Positions 1 through 8,769 of a DNA stretch of 64,000 bases are shown here, piece after piece. A program made the position numbers and the translations under genes. Within the stretch, counting starts at the first letter, position 1. Every line of letters begins with the position of its first letter. The DNA comes from an uncultured Paraprevotella sp. (GTDB lineage: Bacteria; Bacteroidota; Bacteroidia; Bacteroidales; Bacteroidaceae). Location of the stretch: NCBI GenBank assembly GCA_900548345.1, contig URKA01000007.1, positions 37,614 to 101,613 on the forward strand, written 5' to 3'. The notes under the pieces were generated by a model, which saw nothing but the letters and a program-made list of their open reading frames with translations, ran no database searches and was not told the DNA's origin.

Positions 1-476
1 GTTTCGACAAGCCCTATCACAAAGAGGCCGCGCCTGCCCTTCTGGAACGGGCCAATACGAAACTGTCGCTGGGCAGGTACAGAGAGGCCGTGCTCGACTT
101 GAACGAATACGAACTACTGATGAGGAATGAAGTGAACGACCTGTTCTATTACCGGCGCGAACAAGCGGAAATGCAATGCCGGATGTTCCAACAGGCTATC
201 GACGACATAGACCGGGCTATACGCATGAAGCCCGGAGAGGCTCTGTACCACGCAGAAAGGGCTGTCGTGTACTATCGCATCGGTGAGACGGAAGAAGCAA
301 TCCGCTCCGCACGGGAAGCCATAAAGGCAGATCCAGACTTTACCGACGCATACCGCATTCTGGGCATCTGCCTGCTCGAAACCGGAAAGAAAGAAGAAGC
401 AATAGGTTTCCTCCAGAAGGCCAAGGAGATGGGAGACGAATCTGCCGGACGCATATTGGAACAAAATACCCCATAA
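1..476 (+). CDS. TPR-repeat protein, C-terminal part (truncated by window edge)
   Basis: The reading frame is open from base 3 to the TAA at 474-476, so the gene starts before the window; the visible part is about 157 residues. It contains degenerate helical pairs and one clear tetratricopeptide unit (residues with the pattern YHAERAVVYYRIGETEEAIR, then AYRILGICLLETGKKEEAIGFL). TPR units form protein-protein scaffolds. No catalytic motif or membrane segment is visible in this part. The next gene starts 117 bp downstream and has a different type of product, so an operon link is not shown. Which complex it serves cannot be told from this fragment. Confidence 0.8.
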   Translation, partial: FDKPYHKEAAPALLERANTKLSLGRYREAVLDLNEYELLMRNEVNDLFYYRREQAEMQCRMFQQAIDDIDRAIRMKPGEALYHAERAVVYYRIGETEEAIRSAREAIKADPDFTDAYRILGICLLETGKKEEAIGFLQKAKEMGDESAGRILEQNTP

Positions 477-593
477 AAGGGGGGCAAAACCGCATACGAT
501 GTTAATAAAACCTAAACAAAATATTCTTTTACCCATCATAAAATCCATTCAAACACATTAATAACTATATTCGCACATACTAAAGCTATAAAA

Positions 594-971
594 ATGAAGA
601 ACAAAAAACAACTGACAAAAGCCGAGTATCAAGTAATGGACATTTTATGGTCCTTGCCGGGGGAATGCGGATTCATCAACGACATCCTCAAGCAATACAA
701 GGACCCTAAACCGGCGTACACCACACTATCCACATTCCTGAAGATTTTGAAAGACAAGGGGTTTGTAAAATCCATGAATGTAGGAAAAATGCTCTACTTC
801 ACTCCCACCGTGAGCCGGAAAGAGTATACGGAGAATTACATGCAGGAAATCAAGACGAAATTCTTCGGCGGCTCGCTGACCTCACTCATCTCCTTCTTTA
901 CCGAGAAAGAGAAACTGAGCGAACAGGAAATCGACGAACTGGTTGACATCATCAGGAAGGGAAAAAAATAG
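594..971 (+). CDS. BlaI/MecI-type transcriptional repressor
   Basis: A 125-residue winged-helix protein of the usual BlaI/MecI length. The N-terminal helix-turn-helix part reads LTKAEYQVMDILWSLP, followed by the typical PAYTTLSTFLKILKDKGFV recognition segment; the C-terminal half is the dimerisation and cleavage region. Members of this family repress their own operon and are inactivated by proteolysis triggered by a partner M56 membrane protease. That partner is the next gene, 15 bp downstream, so the two form a classical signalling pair. Because that partner has no penicillin-binding domain, the inducer is unlikely to be a beta-lactam (inference). Confidence 0.92.
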   Translation: MKNKKQLTKAEYQVMDILWSLPGECGFINDILKQYKDPKPAYTTLSTFLKILKDKGFVKSMNVGKMLYFTPTVSRKEYTENYMQEIKTKFFGGSLTSLISFFTEKEKLSEQEIDELVDIIRKGKK

Positions 972-986
972 CCCTTTCAAGCATCC

Positions 987-2831
987 TTGAATATGAGCAC
1001 ATTTCTGACGGACATAGAGTTTGCATGGGGCTTCTTTCCATTTACGGCTCTGGCTATATCCGCCTGTTTATGGCTCATATTCAAGTTGACCATTGGAATG
1101 AAATGCCATCCGCAGCCGTCACAGCATTTCATTCTGGCGGGACTTCTCATCGTCACCACCGCCAATTTCATCAGTCCGGTACACATGCAGGAAGCGGCAG
1201 ACCCGCAACCTGCCGTTGCCAAACAACTGCCTAACGAACATTCGGGAGCCACCGTCTCCATCAGCCCGTTTGGCATCACATACCTGAACCATTTCAGCCT
1301 GGAACGCAGAAATTACAACAACTCCCCCATTTCCTATGCAGCGAAAAAGCCGGGCAAATGGGAAAAGCTATACACGGGAATCCACTCGCGATACCTTACC
1401 TCCGGCATACGCCGTTTCTACCAAGCCGGAGTCGTCATCGTACTGCTATACATGCTATGGCAGCTCCTTCATCTGAGAAAAATACGCAACTGCTCCCAAC
1501 AGGAAGGCAACTTCAACGGAATCAGCCTGTACAACACATCATACAACCTGCCTTTTTCCTACGGCAAATACATCTTCCTGCCCTACAACCAGCCTGAGGA
1601 CAGCCGGGAATATGTGCTTCTGCACGAGGAGAGCCACATCAGGCACAAACACTTCTACAAGCTATGCCTCATGCTCTTCATCGCCGCGCTCAACTGGTAC
1701 AACCCGTTCGTGTGGCTGTTGCTCGGCGAGAACAAAATCCTGCAAGAAATGGAAGCCGACGGCGATGTGGTGAAATTAGGCATCATCCCCACCGACTATC
1801 AGATGAACCTCGTACAGATGGCACTGAAAAGCAAGGAATGGATTTGGCTCAAGTCCAGTTACAACCACCATCCGCTGAAAAAGCGCATCCTGTTCATGAA
1901 CGATACTTTCAACTTCAAGCAAAGCCGTATCATCACCTACCTGGCCACACTGGTCTTCGTGACCACCACGGTATTCATCGTAGGATGCAGTGTCGATGCG
2001 GTAAGCTCATACGTAAACGGAGAGCCGGCCGACCTCATGAACGAGGACCAGCCCTACGAGAGAAACGCGCTCAGCGGAGTATGGCATCTCAAAGGCACAG
2101 CAAAAGACACGACATGCACAGACATCTACCCGGCGGAAACGGAGTGTTACAAATTCTACGGAAACGGCATTACATTGACCGTCATCATCTATGGTACGGA
2201 ATACTCCGGATTAAACGTCCGCTTCAATGCCTCCGGACACACATACGAGGTGCTGACGGACAGTACCATGACAGAGAACGGACTGACGTTCATGTACAGG
2301 CTGAAGACACCGGACGAACTGATGTTCACCACATTTGATGAAAAGGAGAATAAAATAGTGTCCCACATGCAATCGGAAGTGTGGAACCGGACAAGGAAAA
2401 TACCGGAAGGGCTCAGGGCGATACTGGAAAGCGCAGTGAAAAAAGGCGTGAAAAACAATCCGCTCCAAGGCACATGGAACCTCACCCGGCTTGCAAGCGA
2501 TAAGGCTCACATGTTCGACCACTCCGTGAACTATACCTATAAGGTGTATGGCGACAGCACCTACTTCGCGTTCAGTTCCATAGGAGAAGACTCCGAAAAT
2601 ATCGACCAGTCATTCATCGGCAACTGCGGTACGTTCAAATATCTTTCCGATGAAAGGATTATCGAACGGAGTAATGTGTGCCGGCTAAATTGGACAGACA
2701 GGGACAACTATGACCTGATATATTACATGAACGACTCCTTTATCACGGAGAACTGGACACGAGCCGACCTTCCCGATACCTACAAGCGCATATTGGCCGG
2801 AATCGCTCCCCTGTTGCGGGAATGCGAATAA
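987..2831 (+). CDS. M56 (BlaR1-like) membrane metalloprotease with two C-terminal lipocalin-like repeats
   Basis: A 614-residue sensor protease. Several hydrophobic helices fill the first 340 residues (around 15-35, 48-64, 145-160, 222-245 and 310-332). The zinc site is HEESH at residues 213-217 with a third ligand in the EMEAD motif (254-258), as in BlaR1/MecR1. The usual penicillin-binding domain is absent. Instead, after the last helix there are two repeats of about 130 residues, starting near LSGVWHLKG (about 359) and LQGTWNLTR (about 493); each ends in a W-N/T-R motif. They resemble DUF4488-type lipocalin-like domains (family name tentative). Family knowledge: ligand binding outside the cell activates the cytoplasmic protease, which cleaves the BlaI repressor encoded just upstream. 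The ligand here is unknown. Confidence 0.88.
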   Translation: MNMSTFLTDIEFAWGFFPFTALAISACLWLIFKLTIGMKCHPQPSQHFILAGLLIVTTANFISPVHMQEAADPQPAVAKQLPNEHSGATVSISPFGITYLNHFSLERRNYNNSPISYAAKKPGKWEKLYTGIHSRYLTSGIRRFYQAGVVIVLLYMLWQLLHLRKIRNCSQQEGNFNGISLYNTSYNLPFSYGKYIFLPYNQPEDSREYVLLHEESHIRHKHFYKLCLMLFIAALNWYNPFVWLLLGENKILQEMEADGDVVKLGIIPTDYQMNLVQMALKSKEWIWLKSSYNHHPLKKRILFMNDTFNFKQSRIITYLATLVFVTTTVFIVGCSVDAVSSYVNGEPADLMNEDQPYERNALSGVWHLKGTAKDTTCTDIYPAETECYKFYGNGITLTVIIYGTEYSGLNVRFNASGHTYEVLTDSTMTENGLTFMYRLKTPDELMFTTFDEKENKIVSHMQSEVWNRTRKIPEGLRAILESAVKKGVKNNPLQGTWNLTRLASDKAHMFDHSVNYTYKVYGDSTYFAFSSIGEDSENIDQSFIGNCGTFKYLSDERIIERSNVCRLNWTDRDNYDLIYYMNDSFITENWTRADLPDTYKRILAGIAPLLRECE

Positions 2832-2903
2832 GTTCCCCCACAGAACCTGTGCCGCCGGCATACCGGACATACTTTGAACAACCTTCAAAAGAAAACGACA
2901 TAG

Positions 2904-3818
2904 ATGAAAACAAGACACAGAAAAACAGACAGACGCAACAGGAGATTCTTATTGCCGGCCATCATATCCGTCCTCACCGTATGGGCCGCCACCCCGGCCA
3001 CGGCAGGAGACGGCCTCCGACTTCCGGCTTATGGGGAGGACGGCGAAGGCAACACCCCCGAAGGGAGCTACGTCCTGTCCAGAACCATTCCGGAAGGGAC
3101 ATTGAGGCGCAACAAATCACGGCCCTACAACGTATACAAGACTTACGGCGACCACTACACGCTGGACATCATGCAACATTTCAACTCCTATATGGCCTGT
3201 AGCGTGGCCATAGGACCGTGGCAAACGGATAAGTCCAAGAACATAAAGGAGACAGACAATGCCTATGGTTTTGACCTGCAGGGCAACAGACTTACACTCA
3301 CATTCAACAACGCCACACCTGAATCCAATGACTCCAAAAACATCATACAGGAAATCTGGAACCAGACAGAACTTCCCCAAATCATAACCACTTGCCTTAA
3401 AATCATTACAGACGGCAGAACAAGCAAGGACAACTTTGACGGAGTGTGGATATACAAAGGGCAATACGCCGGTCAGGCACAGGAACAATGTCCTCCACTG
3501 AATATTATCGATTCCTACGGAACCCATTTCTATAAAATATATTGCGGATCACTTTACTGCACGCTATGGCTCACAAAAGCAGACGATGAAAAAGGCACAT
3601 ACATACTTAGGGGACTGCACCCCGACAGTTTCGAACAACTGTCGAAGGAATACGCCATCGAACGCGGCATATACGAAGTGTCGTTCAAGTGGGAAGACGA
3701 GAACACCTATTATCTGACATATTTCTCTCCAGGCGAACAAATATACATCACGGAGAAATGGACGCGCACAAAACTTCCCGCAAAAATCATACAGGCACTC
3801 AAAGACTGCGGCTTCTGA
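2904..3818 (+). CDS. secreted protein with two lipocalin-like repeats, paralogous to the M56 sensor domain
   Basis: A 304-residue protein with a charged N-terminus followed by a hydrophobic stretch (about residues 14-32) ending in ATPATAG, consistent with a signal peptide. The mature part holds two copies of the domain also found in the C-terminus of the preceding M56 protease: one from about residue 52 (GSYVLSRTI) to EIWNQTELP near 152, and one from about 177 (FDGVWIYKG) to EKWTRTKLP near 287. The gene lies 72 bp after the protease gene and on the same strand, so it probably belongs to the same regulon. It could compete for, deliver or present the same ligand (inference). No enzyme motif is seen. 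Confidence 0.7.
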   Translation: MKTRHRKTDRRNRRFLLPAIISVLTVWAATPATAGDGLRLPAYGEDGEGNTPEGSYVLSRTIPEGTLRRNKSRPYNVYKTYGDHYTLDIMQHFNSYMACSVAIGPWQTDKSKNIKETDNAYGFDLQGNRLTLTFNNATPESNDSKNIIQEIWNQTELPQIITTCLKIITDGRTSKDNFDGVWIYKGQYAGQAQEQCPPLNIIDSYGTHFYKIYCGSLYCTLWLTKADDEKGTYILRGLHPDSFEQLSKEYAIERGIYEVSFKWEDENTYYLTYFSPGEQIYITEKWTRTKLPAKIIQALKDCGF

Positions 3819-3860
3819 CCGTGCATTTATAAACACCTGTTTTTCAGCATCAAAATGTAT

Positions 3861-3948
3861 ACAGGTGAAGAACAAAACGCTCACAGGTGAAGAACGAGAC
3901 GGTCACAGGTGAAGAATCAAACGCTCACAGGTGAAGAATTTAACGCTC
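3861..3948. repeat. array of four 22-bp units, ACCTGT family
   Basis: ACAGGTGAAGAA begins at 3861, 3883, 3905 and 3927, an exact 22-bp period. Read on the minus strand the unit starts CACCTGTGAGCG. Three units are nearly identical and the fourth is diverged. An opposing CACCTGT lies at 3834-3840. The array sits in the gap between the convergent ends of the secreted-protein gene and nqrF. Related arrays with the same period occur at 14802-14867 and 26111-26220. Confidence 0.9.
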
Positions 3949-4028
3949 TCCCATACATGAACAGTCCTGCCGGTTTCACGACCGGAAACATGCCCTTACA
4001 TGACGCTTAGGCATACGGGATTCCCGAC

Positions 4029-4071
4029 AAAAAAACGCCCCTGAAAGTTGGACGCACCAACCTTCAGGGGC
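4029..4071 (-). terminator. intrinsic terminator of the nqr operon
   Basis: A 15-bp stem with one mismatch (4037-4051 with 4057-4071, loop ACGCA), followed on the minus strand by a run of seven T (plus-strand A at 4029-4035). It lies 33 bp past the nqrF stop. Confidence 0.85.
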
Positions 4072-4104
4072 ATTTCCTGTTCTAAGCATTTCTAAGGCCT
4101 GAGA

Positions 4105-5373
4105 CTAACCTCCGAAGTTATCGTACATGATGCTTTCGGGTTCTACACCCAGTCCGTCGAGCATGTTGACAACCGCCTTCGACATCGGGCCGGGACCGCA
4201 CATGTAATATTCAATATCTTCGGGAGCCTCGTGGTCTTTCAGATAAGTCTCGTACATCACATTATGCACAAAGCCCGGAGTGTACTTCACGCCGGCTGCG
4301 TCTGCAACGGGGTCCGGACGGTCCAGAGCCAGGTGGAAGTGGAAGTTGGGATATTCCTTCTCCAGTCCGAGGAAGTCCTCCAGATAGAACACTTCGTTCA
4401 ACGCACGCGCACCGTAGAAGTAGTGCATCTCACGGTCTGTGGTATGCAACGTCTTGGTCATGTGCATAATCTGCGCACGCAACGGAGCCATACCGGCACC
4501 ACCGCCTACCCAAATCATCTCACGCTTACTGTCGAAATGCGGATGGAAATCTCCGTAAGGACCGCTCATGGTCACTTTGTCACCCGGTTTCAGGGTAAAG
4601 ATGTAAGATGAGGCAATACCCGGATTCACGTCCATGAAGCCGCTTCTGTCGGGTTTGAACGGCGGAGTGGCGATACGCACGGTAAGCATGAACACATCGC
4701 CCTCGGCCGGATAGTTGGCCATTGAGTAGGCACGGATGGTCGGTTCGGTGTTCACGCACTTGAGCGGGAAAAGGCCGAACTTCTGCCATGCCGGCAGATA
4801 TTCGTCGCCGATGAGGCTCTTGTCGATATCCTTGTCATAGTCCATCGAGAATGCCGGTATCTTAATCTGTGCGTACGAACCGGGCAGGAAGTCCATGTGC
4901 GCGCCGGCAGGCAGCTGCACCTTGAATTCCTTGATAAACGTAGCCACGTTCTTGTTGCTGATAACCGTACATTCATACTCTTTCACACCCATAACCGATT
5001 CGGGCACCTTGATGCTCAAATCACCTTTCACCTTGCACTGGCATCCCAGACGCCAATGGTCTTTCACCTGTTTACGGGTGAACTGTCCCTTTTCCGAGTC
5101 GAGGATTTCGCCTCCGCCTTCGAGAACCTGACACTTACACTGTCCGCAGGAACCTTTTCCTCCACAGGCAGAGGGCAGGTAGATGCCTTCTGCAGCCAAC
5201 GTGGAAAGCAGGCTGCCGCCCTGAGCCACCGAGACACTCTTGTCTCCATTGATGGTAATCTTCACATTTCCGCTCGGAGACAAATACTTTTTGGCTACCA
5301 ACAGAATGACAACCAAAAGAAGTATCATGACGAGGAATACGCCAATGCTCGCAAAAATAAAATTCATATCCAT
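4105..5373 (-). CDS. nqrF: Na+-translocating NADH:quinone reductase subunit F
   Basis: NADH-oxidising subunit of Na+-NQR: takes electrons from NADH to FAD and then to a 2Fe-2S cluster. With the start at MDMNF it has 422 residues, normal for NqrF; the longer frame upstream overlaps the nqrE stop region, and the ATG at 5373 follows a purine-rich GGAAAGGAATAAG. One N-terminal membrane helix (about 5-27) is followed by a plant-type ferredoxin domain with Cys70, Cys76, Cys79 and Cys111, an FAD-binding barrel (RAYSMANYP), and an NADH-binding domain (VGGGAGMAPLR). Last gene of nqrABCDEF, 20 bp after nqrE and followed by a strong terminator. Confidence 0.97.
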   Translation of the reverse strand: MDMNFIFASIGVFLVMILLLVVILLVAKKYLSPSGNVKITINGDKSVSVAQGGSLLSTLAAEGIYLPSACGGKGSCGQCKCQVLEGGGEILDSEKGQFTRKQVKDHWRLGCQCKVKGDLSIKVPESVMGVKEYECTVISNKNVATFIKEFKVQLPAGAHMDFLPGSYAQIKIPAFSMDYDKDIDKSLIGDEYLPAWQKFGLFPLKCVNTEPTIRAYSMANYPAEGDVFMLTVRIATPPFKPDRSGFMDVNPGIASSYIFTLKPGDKVTMSGPYGDFHPHFDSKREMIWVGGGAGMAPLRAQIMHMTKTLHTTDREMHYFYGARALNEVFYLEDFLGLEKEYPNFHFHLALDRPDPVADAAGVKYTPGFVHNVMYETYLKDHEAPEDIEYYMCGPGPMSKAVVNMLDGLGVEPESIMYDNFGG

Positions 5374-5393
5374 TGTTCTTATTCCTTTCCTTA

Positions 5394-6020
5394 TTAAATA
5401 TTCAAACCGGAGAAACACATAAACGCCATGGCCATCAGACCTACGGTAATAAAGGTAATACCCAGTCCTTGCAAGGGCTTAGGCACATCCGTATATTCCA
5501 TCTTCTCGCGAATGGCGGCCAAAGACACGATGGCCAACAGCCAGCCGATACCGGAACCGAAGGCATATACCAACGAATCCCATACGCTGGAAATGGCCTG
5601 CGTGCTGGTGGCGGGATCCATGGATATTCTCTGCTGCATGAACAGCGAGGCTCCCATGATGGCGCAGTTCACGGCAATCAAAGGAAGGAATATACCCAAA
5701 GCGGCATACAGAGAAGGTGAGAAACGCTCCACCACCATCTCTACCAGCTGCACGATACCCGCAATCACGGCGATAAAGAGAATGAACGCCAGATAAGTCA
5801 AGTCCATACCGAGGATTCCGTCCTCAGACAAGACTTTGGTCTGCAACAGGTAGTCTACCGGCACCGTCACGCACAATACGAACGTTACAGCAATTCCGAG
5901 CCCCATCGCAGTCTTTACATTCTTGGATACGGCCAAGTATGAACACATACCCAGGAAGAAAGCAAAAATCATGTTGTCCACGAATATCGAACGGACAAAC
6001 AAACTAAACATATGTTCCAT
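5394..6020 (-). CDS. nqrE: Na+-translocating NADH:quinone reductase subunit E
   Basis: A 208-residue integral membrane protein with six predicted helices. It begins MEHMFSLFVRSIFVDNMIFA and contains the family signature around FFLGMCSYLAVSKN; the Cys in that segment is one of the cysteines that, with the homologous NqrD, hold an iron centre in the membrane. It pairs with NqrD (antiparallel homologue) in the ion-pumping core. It lies 32 bp downstream of nqrD and 20 bp upstream of nqrF in the same transcription unit. Length and motifs are normal for the family. Confidence 0.97.
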   Translation of the reverse strand: MEHMFSLFVRSIFVDNMIFAFFLGMCSYLAVSKNVKTAMGLGIAVTFVLCVTVPVDYLLQTKVLSEDGILGMDLTYLAFILFIAVIAGIVQLVEMVVERFSPSLYAALGIFLPLIAVNCAIMGASLFMQQRISMDPATSTQAISSVWDSLVYAFGSGIGWLLAIVSLAAIREKMEYTDVPKPLQGLGITFITVGLMAMAFMCFSGLNI

Positions 6021-6052
6021 ATTAATTTCCTTTCTGATTTAGGTTGTGTGAA

Positions 6053-6688
6053 TCATTTCTTGTTTTCCTTTTTCTCATTGTACGCACGATGCGCCCAGAT
6101 GAAACATCCCAAAAGTATCAACGCCATGGCGGGCATGGTCATCATACCGTTGTTCATGTAGCCGAAATCGTAGCATCCCTGAGGAATGAGCTGGAAGCCC
6201 ATCAGGGAACCGTTGCCGAAAAACTCGCGGACAGCACCTACAACAACCAGTACGTATGCGTAGCCAAGTCCGTTTCCGATTCCGTCCAGAAAACTTTCCC
6301 ACGGACCGTTCATCATCGCGAAGGCTTCAAGGCGTCCCATCAGGATACAGTTCGTGATAATCAGACCTACGTATACTGACAACTGTACGCTGACATCGTA
6401 TGCGAATGCCTTCAGCACCATACTGACAATGGTTACCAACGCAGCCACAACCACCAACTGTACGATGATACGGATACGGTTGGGTATTGTGTTGCGAAGC
6501 AATGAAATGATTAGATTGGAAAATGCCGTAATCACGGTCACGGAGAGCCCCATGACGATTGCCGGCTCCATCTGCGAAGTCACAGCCAATGCGGAGCAGA
6601 TACCCAAAACCTGTACAGCAATCGGGTTGTTAAGGTTCAGGGGTGATGAGAATACTTCCCCGTTTTCTTTAGAAAATAACTTGCTCAT
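6053..6688 (-). CDS. nqrD: Na+-translocating NADH:quinone reductase subunit D
   Basis: A 211-residue membrane protein, homologous to NqrE. After a short polar N-terminus it shows the conserved NPIAVQVLGICSALAVT stretch with the cysteine expected for the NqrD/E iron site, and later TNCILMGRLEAFAM, the mirror motif on the other half. Six membrane segments are visible. It works in the Na+-translocating core that passes electrons between NqrF and NqrC. Spaced 11 bp after nqrC and 32 bp before nqrE. No irregularity seen. Confidence 0.97.
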   Translation of the reverse strand: MSKLFSKENGEVFSSPLNLNNPIAVQVLGICSALAVTSQMEPAIVMGLSVTVITAFSNLIISLLRNTIPNRIRIIVQLVVVAALVTIVSMVLKAFAYDVSVQLSVYVGLIITNCILMGRLEAFAMMNGPWESFLDGIGNGLGYAYVLVVVGAVREFFGNGSLMGFQLIPQGCYDFGYMNNGMMTMPAMALILLGCFIWAHRAYNEKKENKK

Positions 6689-6699
6689 ATCTTATCTCC

Positions 6700-7560
6700 T
6701 TATTCGTTAGTCGTTAAAAAAGTCATATAGCGCGACAGACAGTCATGAATCATGTCGTTCACACCGTTCGAGGTTAAAGTGGCACCGGTAACGGCGTCGC
6801 AACGGCTGTTCTCTTCCAGTCCGTTCACGTTCTTGCCTTTCTTGACCACGCTGAGCGCGATGTCGGACTTCGCGGCATCCATGACCACCTTATTCTCGAA
6901 CTGCTTCTGGAACTTTTCGTACTCGGTGATGACGGCACCCAATCCGGCCGTCTCTCCCTTGTGGGAGAAATATACGCCGTAAACGGTGTTCTTGTCGGCA
7001 TTCAGAGCCACATAGCCCCAAATGGCATCCCACAGACCTTTACCGGTAACGGGAATCACGTACTTGGTCTCGCCGTTTACCGTGCAGACATACAAGGGAA
7101 GGTTGTTTTCATTGATGTCCTTGTCGTTGACGGCAAATCCTGCAGCGTCCTTGTCTTTTCCTTCATTCACTACATTTCCGTCCTTGTCGATGATTTCATC
7201 GGCCACCACAACTTCGGCATATGTATCTTCCACCTTGGCCTTGTCAAGTCCGCGCAGGTTCAAGGCTGCCAGAATCTGGCTTTTCTTGTCAATGCGCACA
7301 TTGGCGGTTGACTGCGGTTCCAAAGCCTTCGACACGAAAGCCAAAAGGAATGCCACGATAATCACCACAATACTTGCATATATAATGGTATATGTATTGC
7401 TGCCCGTATCGATTCCTTTTTTCTTAGGCTTCTCGGCTCCGCCCTCGGTGATTTCCTCAAATTCGGAAGCGGGAGCCTGGCATTGCGGACATTTCTCAGG
7501 CGCAGCATCACCTTCATGGATGTATCCACATACTTTACATCTAAATTTCTTTGTTGCCAT
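6700..7560 (-). CDS. nqrC: Na+-NQR subunit C with an N-terminal rubredoxin-like domain
   Basis: A 286-residue NqrC, longer than the usual roughly 230-260. The start at MATKKF (7560) lies 7 bp after the nqrB stop with an AAAGGAC site; the longer frame would overlap nqrB. Residues 5-36 form a rubredoxin-type ribbon with Cys8, Cys11, Cys24 and Cys27 (CKVCGYIH and APEKCPQC), then a Lys-rich linker, then the normal NqrC start GSNTYTIIYAS with a membrane helix (about 57-78) and the periplasmic flavin domain. The covalent FMN site is DAVTGAT with Thr261. The extra ribbon would lie in the cytoplasm and closely resembles the C-terminus of the rubrerythrin encoded at 38715-39293. Its role in electron transfer is inference. 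Confidence 0.93.
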   Translation of the reverse strand: MATKKFRCKVCGYIHEGDAAPEKCPQCQAPASEFEEITEGGAEKPKKKGIDTGSNTYTIIYASIVVIIVAFLLAFVSKALEPQSTANVRIDKKSQILAALNLRGLDKAKVEDTYAEVVVADEIIDKDGNVVNEGKDKDAAGFAVNDKDINENNLPLYVCTVNGETKYVIPVTGKGLWDAIWGYVALNADKNTVYGVYFSHKGETAGLGAVITEYEKFQKQFENKVVMDAAKSDIALSVVKKGKNVNGLEENSRCDAVTGATLTSNGVNDMIHDCLSRYMTFLTTNE

Positions 7561-7567
7561 AAGTCCT

Positions 7568-8734
7568 TTATTTTTTAATTGCACGTTTAGCACGCTTGTC
7601 GATGTTGCTCTGGATGACATAATAGTCAATCAGGGATGCAAATACATTCATCAACAGAATAGCGAGCATCATACCTTCCGGATAACCGGGATTCAACACA
7701 CGAATGATTACGGCCATGGCACCGATAAGGAAACCGTAAATCCACTTTCCGGTCTCGGTACGTGCGGAAGTCACAGGGTCGGTAGCCATGAACACGGCAC
7801 CGAAACAGAACCCGCCCAGCACGATGTGCTGATACCAAGGCATCATGGCCACGTGATTGCTCTCACTGCCGAACTGGTTGAAAATCCAGCCCATCAAGGC
7901 ACCACCCACGAATACGCTGAGCATCGTCTTCCAACTTGCCACACCGCTCCATAAAAGAATCAGTGCGCCGATGGCGATGGCGATGACACTGGTCTCACCG
8001 ATAGAGCCGGGAATAAGACCGATTACCTGGTCGCAAGAGAAAGCCGGCACACCGGATGTCGCAGCCTCTCCCAACGGAGTGGCCATGGTGAAGCCGTCTG
8101 CAAGGTCGTTACCCAAACCGAATATGCTATCCTTAGCCACCCAGCAAGTATCGCCGCTCATTGCGGAAGGATAGGAGAAGAAAAGGAATGCACGTGTGAT
8201 CAATGCCACATTGAAAATGTTCATACCGGTACCGCCGAAGATTTCCTTGGCGAAGATAACGGCGAAAGCCGTAGCAATAGCCAGAATCCAAAGCGGACAG
8301 GTTACGGGAACAATCAAAGGAATCAACATTCCCGATACAAGGAAGCCTTCCTGGATTTCTTCATTCTTCCATTGTGCCACGACAAATTCTATGCCCAGAC
8401 CAACGATGTAGGATACGATGACCTTGGGAAGCACCGCAAGGAAACCGAAACCGAAAATCTCCCAAAAAGAAGCATCCACGCCGGCAGCGGCATAATTCTG
8501 ATAACCCACGTTGTACATACCGAACAGCAAGGCCGGCATCAACGCAATAACAACAAATGACATGATACGTTTACTATCAATCGCATCGTGTACGTTTACT
8601 CCGGATTTCGATGTGGTGTTGGGCACGAAAAGGAACGTCTCGAAGCCGTCGAACACCGAACGAAATGCGTGAAGTTTGCCGCCCTCTTCAAAGTTCGGCT
8701 TTATCTTATTTAGATATTTTCTTAACGCGTTCAT
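7568..8734 (-). CDS. nqrB: Na+-translocating NADH:quinone reductase subunit B
   Basis: A 388-residue multi-spanning membrane subunit that carries a covalently bound FMN and riboflavin and forms the main Na+ path. The FMN attachment motif reads DGFTMATPLG (Thr219); the conserved FGGTGMNIFNVALITRAFLFF stretch lies at about 166-186 (a shorter core, GGTGMNIFNVAL, is diagnostic). About ten hydrophobic segments are visible. It follows nqrA by 35 bp and precedes nqrC by 7 bp. The ATG at 8734 gives the standard N-terminus MNALRKYLNKIKP. No anomaly. Confidence 0.97.
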   Translation of the reverse strand: MNALRKYLNKIKPNFEEGGKLHAFRSVFDGFETFLFVPNTTSKSGVNVHDAIDSKRIMSFVVIALMPALLFGMYNVGYQNYAAAGVDASFWEIFGFGFLAVLPKVIVSYIVGLGIEFVVAQWKNEEIQEGFLVSGMLIPLIVPVTCPLWILAIATAFAVIFAKEIFGGTGMNIFNVALITRAFLFFSYPSAMSGDTCWVAKDSIFGLGNDLADGFTMATPLGEAATSGVPAFSCDQVIGLIPGSIGETSVIAIAIGALILLWSGVASWKTMLSVFVGGALMGWIFNQFGSESNHVAMMPWYQHIVLGGFCFGAVFMATDPVTSARTETGKWIYGFLIGAMAVIIRVLNPGYPEGMMLAILLMNVFASLIDYYVIQSNIDKRAKRAIKK

Positions 8735-8769
8735 TATTTATAAATCATTTAAATTGCGATGATGTTTAA

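Noticed and set aside
594..2831. Beta-lactam resistance regulator pair (blaI-blaR1)
   Set aside because: The M56 protein has no penicillin-binding domain and no beta-lactamase gene is nearby.
3861..3948. CRISPR array
   Set aside because: The 22-bp period is far too short, units differ mainly in half their length, there are no 25-40 bp spacers, and no cas gene lies in the window.
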